64,000 nt of DNA from Nitrospirota bacterium (lineage in GTDB: Bacteria > Nitrospirota > Thermodesulfovibrionia > Thermodesulfovibrionales > Dissulfurispiraceae): contig JBFMHE010000007.1 of assembly GCA_040752355.1 (NCBI GenBank), positions 1-64,000 on the forward strand. The letters are read 5' to 3'. The stretch's first letter is position 1. Each line of letters opens with the position of its first letter. Below are positions 61,513-64,000 of the stretch, one piece after another. The notes beneath the pieces were generated by a model. It was not told where the DNA came from and did not search any database. It worked only from the letters and a program-made list of their open reading frames with translations. Made by a program: the position numbers and the translations under genes.

Positions 61513-61631
61513 TGGTCCCTTTTCCCGTACAGCGCTTTATCCTCTTTCACCTGCATCGGCTGTTTCATGGCATTTATGGAGAGTGCGCCGATGAGCATTT
61601 GACCTTCTTTATTCAGATAACTCTCTGTCAT
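61509..61631 (-). CDS. Possible 40-residue ORF coupled to the DUF4062 gene
   Basis: ATG at 61631 opens a 40-residue frame (MTESYLNKEGQMLIGALSIN, then KQPMQVKEDKALYGKRDQ) whose TGA overlaps the DUF4062 ATG as ATGA. The overlap and Lys/Glu-rich composition resemble small genes coupled to a downstream partner. The ribosome site is weak. Unrecognised; it could be a leader peptide or the end of a lost gene. Confidence 0.35.
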   Translation of the reverse strand: MTESYLNKEGQMLIGALSINAMKQPMQVKEDKALYGKRDQ

Positions 61632-61914
61632 TGAGTTTACCCATTTATATTTGAATATCATACAAGATTACCTGAGATAAATCATATTCCGTTGAGCGAA
61701 TCACTAAGAAACAGCTCCAAAAAGTTCCTTGGCTGATCGCTCTCAAATTTCAGGAGTCTTACTGCAGTAAAATCGTAGTAGAACGTAGCGAAAAGGGCAG
61801 AAAATACGGGGAAAAGCAGCAAAGGCCGGAATGATAAAATCTGCCGTTATTCTCCTCACGATGAACAGCGGTGCGACGCTCTAGCGCTGCGGCGCTGCTC
61901 CCCGCTTCTGCGCC
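61632..61914. other. Intergenic stretch, nothing firm
   Basis: About 280 bases between the small ORF and the lipoprotein gene, more AT-rich than its surroundings. TATATTTGAATAT near 61648-61660 may be part of the promoter for the minus-strand small ORF. No gene is seen. Confidence 0.4.
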
Positions 61915-62490
61915 TTACTGGAGTTTTTTGAGATTCTTGAGCTGGGCCTTTGCAGTGCCGAGGGCATTCTTCACTTCGGCGTTGCCGGGGTCGAAGGCGA
62001 GGACCTTTTCCCATACGGCGATCGCTGCGTCGAGCTTGCCCTCGCGGTACTTCACCAGTCCGTTCTTGGTGAGGATCCGTGCACAGGTCCTGATCCTGCC
62101 CTTCAGGTAGTCCATGCCGAAAGAAAGCTCTCCCGCAAAACCGGCGGTATGAAAGTCGCCCTTCAGGAGCGCCGCATAGAGCGCGCCTGCCGCCTGATAG
62201 CGCTGGGTGGCGAAGACAGCATCCGCCTCTTTCCGCGTCTGCTCGACGGCCCTGATATAAGCGCTCCGCAGGGGAGCGTTTTCGGGGTGCTCCTTATAGG
62301 CGCCGTGGAGCAGCTCCAGGGCCTTCTGGTGGTTGGCGGAGGAGATCGAGCGCTGGGCAAGCGCAACGGTCTTCTGCACATCAGGCGGGTCGTCTGCAGC
62401 CGGCCCCTTGCGCATGGCGGAGCAGGAGAGCATCGACAGCGATACTGCCACGCCGAGCACGGCAGCAGCCCGGGACCGACGCCTAGTCAT
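61915..62490 (-). CDS. TPR-containing lipoprotein
   Basis: 191 residues. Signal with lipobox MLSCS, Cys at about 23, predicts lipid anchoring. The body has TPR-like helices (ANHQKALELLHGAYKEHPEN, YQAAGALYAALLKGDF, GKLDAAIAVWEKVLAFDPGN). It probably scaffolds an envelope complex. Its start lies within the last eight bases of the HD-GYP gene, so the two are coupled and may act together. Confidence 0.82.
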   Translation of the reverse strand: MTRRRSRAAAVLGVAVSLSMLSCSAMRKGPAADDPPDVQKTVALAQRSISSANHQKALELLHGAYKEHPENAPLRSAYIRAVEQTRKEADAVFATQRYQAAGALYAALLKGDFHTAGFAGELSFGMDYLKGRIRTCARILTKNGLVKYREGKLDAAIAVWEKVLAFDPGNAEVKNALGTAKAQLKNLKKLQ

Positions 62491-63847
62491 ACAGCCCCCT
62501 GACAGCCAAGGGCTGCTCGAAGGGCGCCTCTATGGCATCAATTACACGCAGAAAGATCCTGACGAGCTCGGGATCGAACTGCTTGCCTGCCTGGAGGGCG
62601 ATCTCCTCGACGGCATACTCCTTCGAGAAGCGGTTCCGGTAGGGCCTGGTGGAGGTCATGGCATCGAAGGCGTCGGCGACGGCTATGAGCGCGGCGGAAC
62701 GGGGAATCTCCTTTCCTCTGAGCCGGTCGGGATATCCCGAGCCGCTGTACCACTCGTGATGGTGCCTGACCGCGGGTATATACTTGTGAAGCGACGGCGC
62801 CCTGCTCAGGATATCGACCCCGTCCTCGGGATGGCGCAGCATCTCGCGGTACTCTTCTTCACTGTGCTCGCCCTTCTTGAGGAGGATATCGTCGGGAGTT
62901 TTCAGCTTTCCGATATCGTGGAGGAGCGCGGCGATCTCGAGGTCTTCGAGCTCCTCCTGCTGCAGCCCGAGAGCGGCCCCCATCTTCACGGCGAGCCTCG
63001 CGACCCGCGTCGAATGCCCGTGCGTATAGGGATCGCGGGCATCGATCGCCGCTGCGAGCACCTTTATGGTCGACACGTACGCTTCTTCGAGGTCCTCCGC
63101 ATACGCGCCGAGCCGCGCCTTCTGCTCGGTAATGAGCGCCGCCATCTCGTTGAAATTCTCGGTGAGCCTGCCGAGCTCATCCTGTGAGTACACCCTGAGC
63201 GGTTTTGCCCCTGCGCCCGTTTTAAGCTCCTCTACGCCGGAGGCGAGCTCCTTGATAGGCCGGGTAATGAACGACGAAAGAAAGAAGATGCCGATCACGC
63301 CGAGCAGCAGCGCCGCAGCCAGGCCCGCCGCAATCTTTTGATGCACATCCGCCCGCGTCTGGCGAAGGGCGGACTTATCGATACAGGTGACAACGGCGCC
63401 GATCTGCTTCCCGTTGAAGGCAACGGGGGTGACGACATCGAGGAGACTTTCGGACGAGCCGCTCACCCCGTAGACCAGCGTCCCGTCCCCCTCTCTCCTC
63501 ATAACCGGCCCGCGGTTCGGCGCTGTGTAAACCTGTCCCCGCTTCTCGAGGGAGCTGTGGGCGACGATCCGCTGGTCCCGTCCGACCACAGCCACGTACG
63601 CGATATCGGGATTCGTCATCTTCACTCTCGAAACAATATGATCGACACCGAGCAGGTCCCGGGAAAGCATGCTGTAGGCGGCGAGCGCCGCGGTGCTCCT
63701 GTTCAGGGATACCGCTCTTTTGAGGAGCTCGTTTTCTATGTGCCGGTTCATACGCTGTACCGTGATGAACGAAAAGACCAGCGTCGTAAGCGCCAGCAGC
63801 GTTACAATCAGCAGCGAGAACTTGAACCGTATGTTTCCTGCGACCAT
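62483..63847 (-). CDS. Membrane sensor with HAMP and HD-GYP phosphodiesterase domain
   Basis: 454 residues. Membrane helices at about 8-28 and 180-203 enclose a periplasmic sensor domain (about 30-178, containing MTNPDIAYVAVVGRDQRIVAH). HAMP spans about 203-255. The HD-GYP domain follows: HGHSTRVARLA near 278, HD in LLHDIGKLKTPDDILLK near 305, HHHEWYSGSGYP near 365 and AVADAFDAMTSTRPYR. It likely hydrolyses c-di-GMP in response to an envelope signal. The GYP is intact within SGSGYP. Confidence 0.93.
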   Translation of the reverse strand: MVAGNIRFKFSLLIVTLLALTTLVFSFITVQRMNRHIENELLKRAVSLNRSTAALAAYSMLSRDLLGVDHIVSRVKMTNPDIAYVAVVGRDQRIVAHSSLEKRGQVYTAPNRGPVMRREGDGTLVYGVSGSSESLLDVVTPVAFNGKQIGAVVTCIDKSALRQTRADVHQKIAAGLAAALLLGVIGIFFLSSFITRPIKELASGVEELKTGAGAKPLRVYSQDELGRLTENFNEMAALITEQKARLGAYAEDLEEAYVSTIKVLAAAIDARDPYTHGHSTRVARLAVKMGAALGLQQEELEDLEIAALLHDIGKLKTPDDILLKKGEHSEEEYREMLRHPEDGVDILSRAPSLHKYIPAVRHHHEWYSGSGYPDRLRGKEIPRSAALIAVADAFDAMTSTRPYRNRFSKEYAVEEIALQAGKQFDPELVRIFLRVIDAIEAPFEQPLAVRGLYD

Positions 63848-64000
63848 GGTCCCCTTGCACCCCCTTCAGAAATAAGCGGTGCCGATCAACTTCAAACACA
63901 ATAGTGTACCATGTTCCTCCGGTAAAGAGGAGGGGCAAATTACCCGTTGAGAGGAAAATGACAGGGGGGGAGATACGCGGGCGGAGGCGCCCGGCACGGC
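63848..64000. other. Upstream region of the HD-GYP gene
   Basis: 153 bases to the window edge. TACACTATTGTG on the minus strand near 63898-63909 resembles a -10 region for the HD-GYP operon. No gene is visible. Confidence 0.35.

Overview
The window looks like a chromosomal piece of a Gram-negative, moderately GC-rich bacterium with a cytochrome-rich respiratory lifestyle. Gene content (triheme and octaheme c-type cytochromes, paired two-CW proteins, an archaeal-type GAPDH, a LapA-LapB fusion, an RNA-ligase-partner PIN protein, a membrane-anchored methyltransferase, GlnRS together with GltX) fits Nitrospirota best, with Desulfobacterota-like lineages second. This assignment is an inference from gene content, not from a marker phylogeny.

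Layout. (1) 1-5.6 kb, minus strand: phosphate locus (phoU start, pstB, pstA, pstC, pstS, then a PiT permease with its DUF47 partner). The pstS promoter region carries two clusters of 11-bp-phased GTTAC repeats that look like tandem Pho boxes. (2) 5.7-8.8 kb: a PlsC-type acyltransferase and amylomaltase MalQ. (3) 8.8-30.1 kb: a copper/metal-stress island. It contains a Met-rich exported protein with nine GGQM repeats, a holin-like protein, a DUF1059 protein, a CPH-type copper ATPase, a SHOCT protein, a PAS-GAF-GGDEF-EAL regulator, a small cytochrome-b-like protein, two two-CW proteins, a CPD-type copper ATPase downstream of a type II GAPDH, an octaheme cytochrome, PcoB and PcoA. Two copies of an unrecognised exported repeat protein sit in a perfectly duplicated 476-bp segment. 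(4) 30-35 kb: methyltransferase, APC permease, DUF1622 protein, histidine kinase, FKBP. (5) 35-46.8 kb: housekeeping genes (gltX, trm112-like, rluA-like, HhH protein, mlaC-like, msrA, triheme cytochrome, glnS, tRNA-Leu, PIN protein, lapAB fusion, rlmH, rsfS). (6) 46.9-55.6 kb, minus strand: succinate dehydrogenase genes split by a complete branched-chain amino acid ABC transporter (sdhA, sdhB, livKHMGF, CBS-ACT, sdhC, sdhD). (7) 55.7-64 kb: ACT-malic enzyme, receiver protein, GH5 glycosidase with an inserted carbohydrate-binding-like domain, a frameshifted DUF4062/ATP-binding gene with a tiny coupled ORF upstream, a TPR lipoprotein and an HD-GYP protein.

The strongest unexplained signals are in the copper island. 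Three non-coding elements (8.84, 9.72 and 18.92 kb) share a 23-bp closing stem and internal helices. Their differences are largely compensatory, or G-U wobbles when read as plus-strand RNA, which suggests a structured RNA family. Two of the copies bracket the Met-rich gene. The duplicated exported repeat protein has 11-bp-phased TTCA repeats upstream of both copies, as expected for an OmpR-family response regulator. Two haem-type membrane genes also share a duplicated ~95-bp promoter/leader. Together these suggest a metal-responsive envelope system built from unfamiliar parts.

All calls are from reading the sequence. No database search was run.
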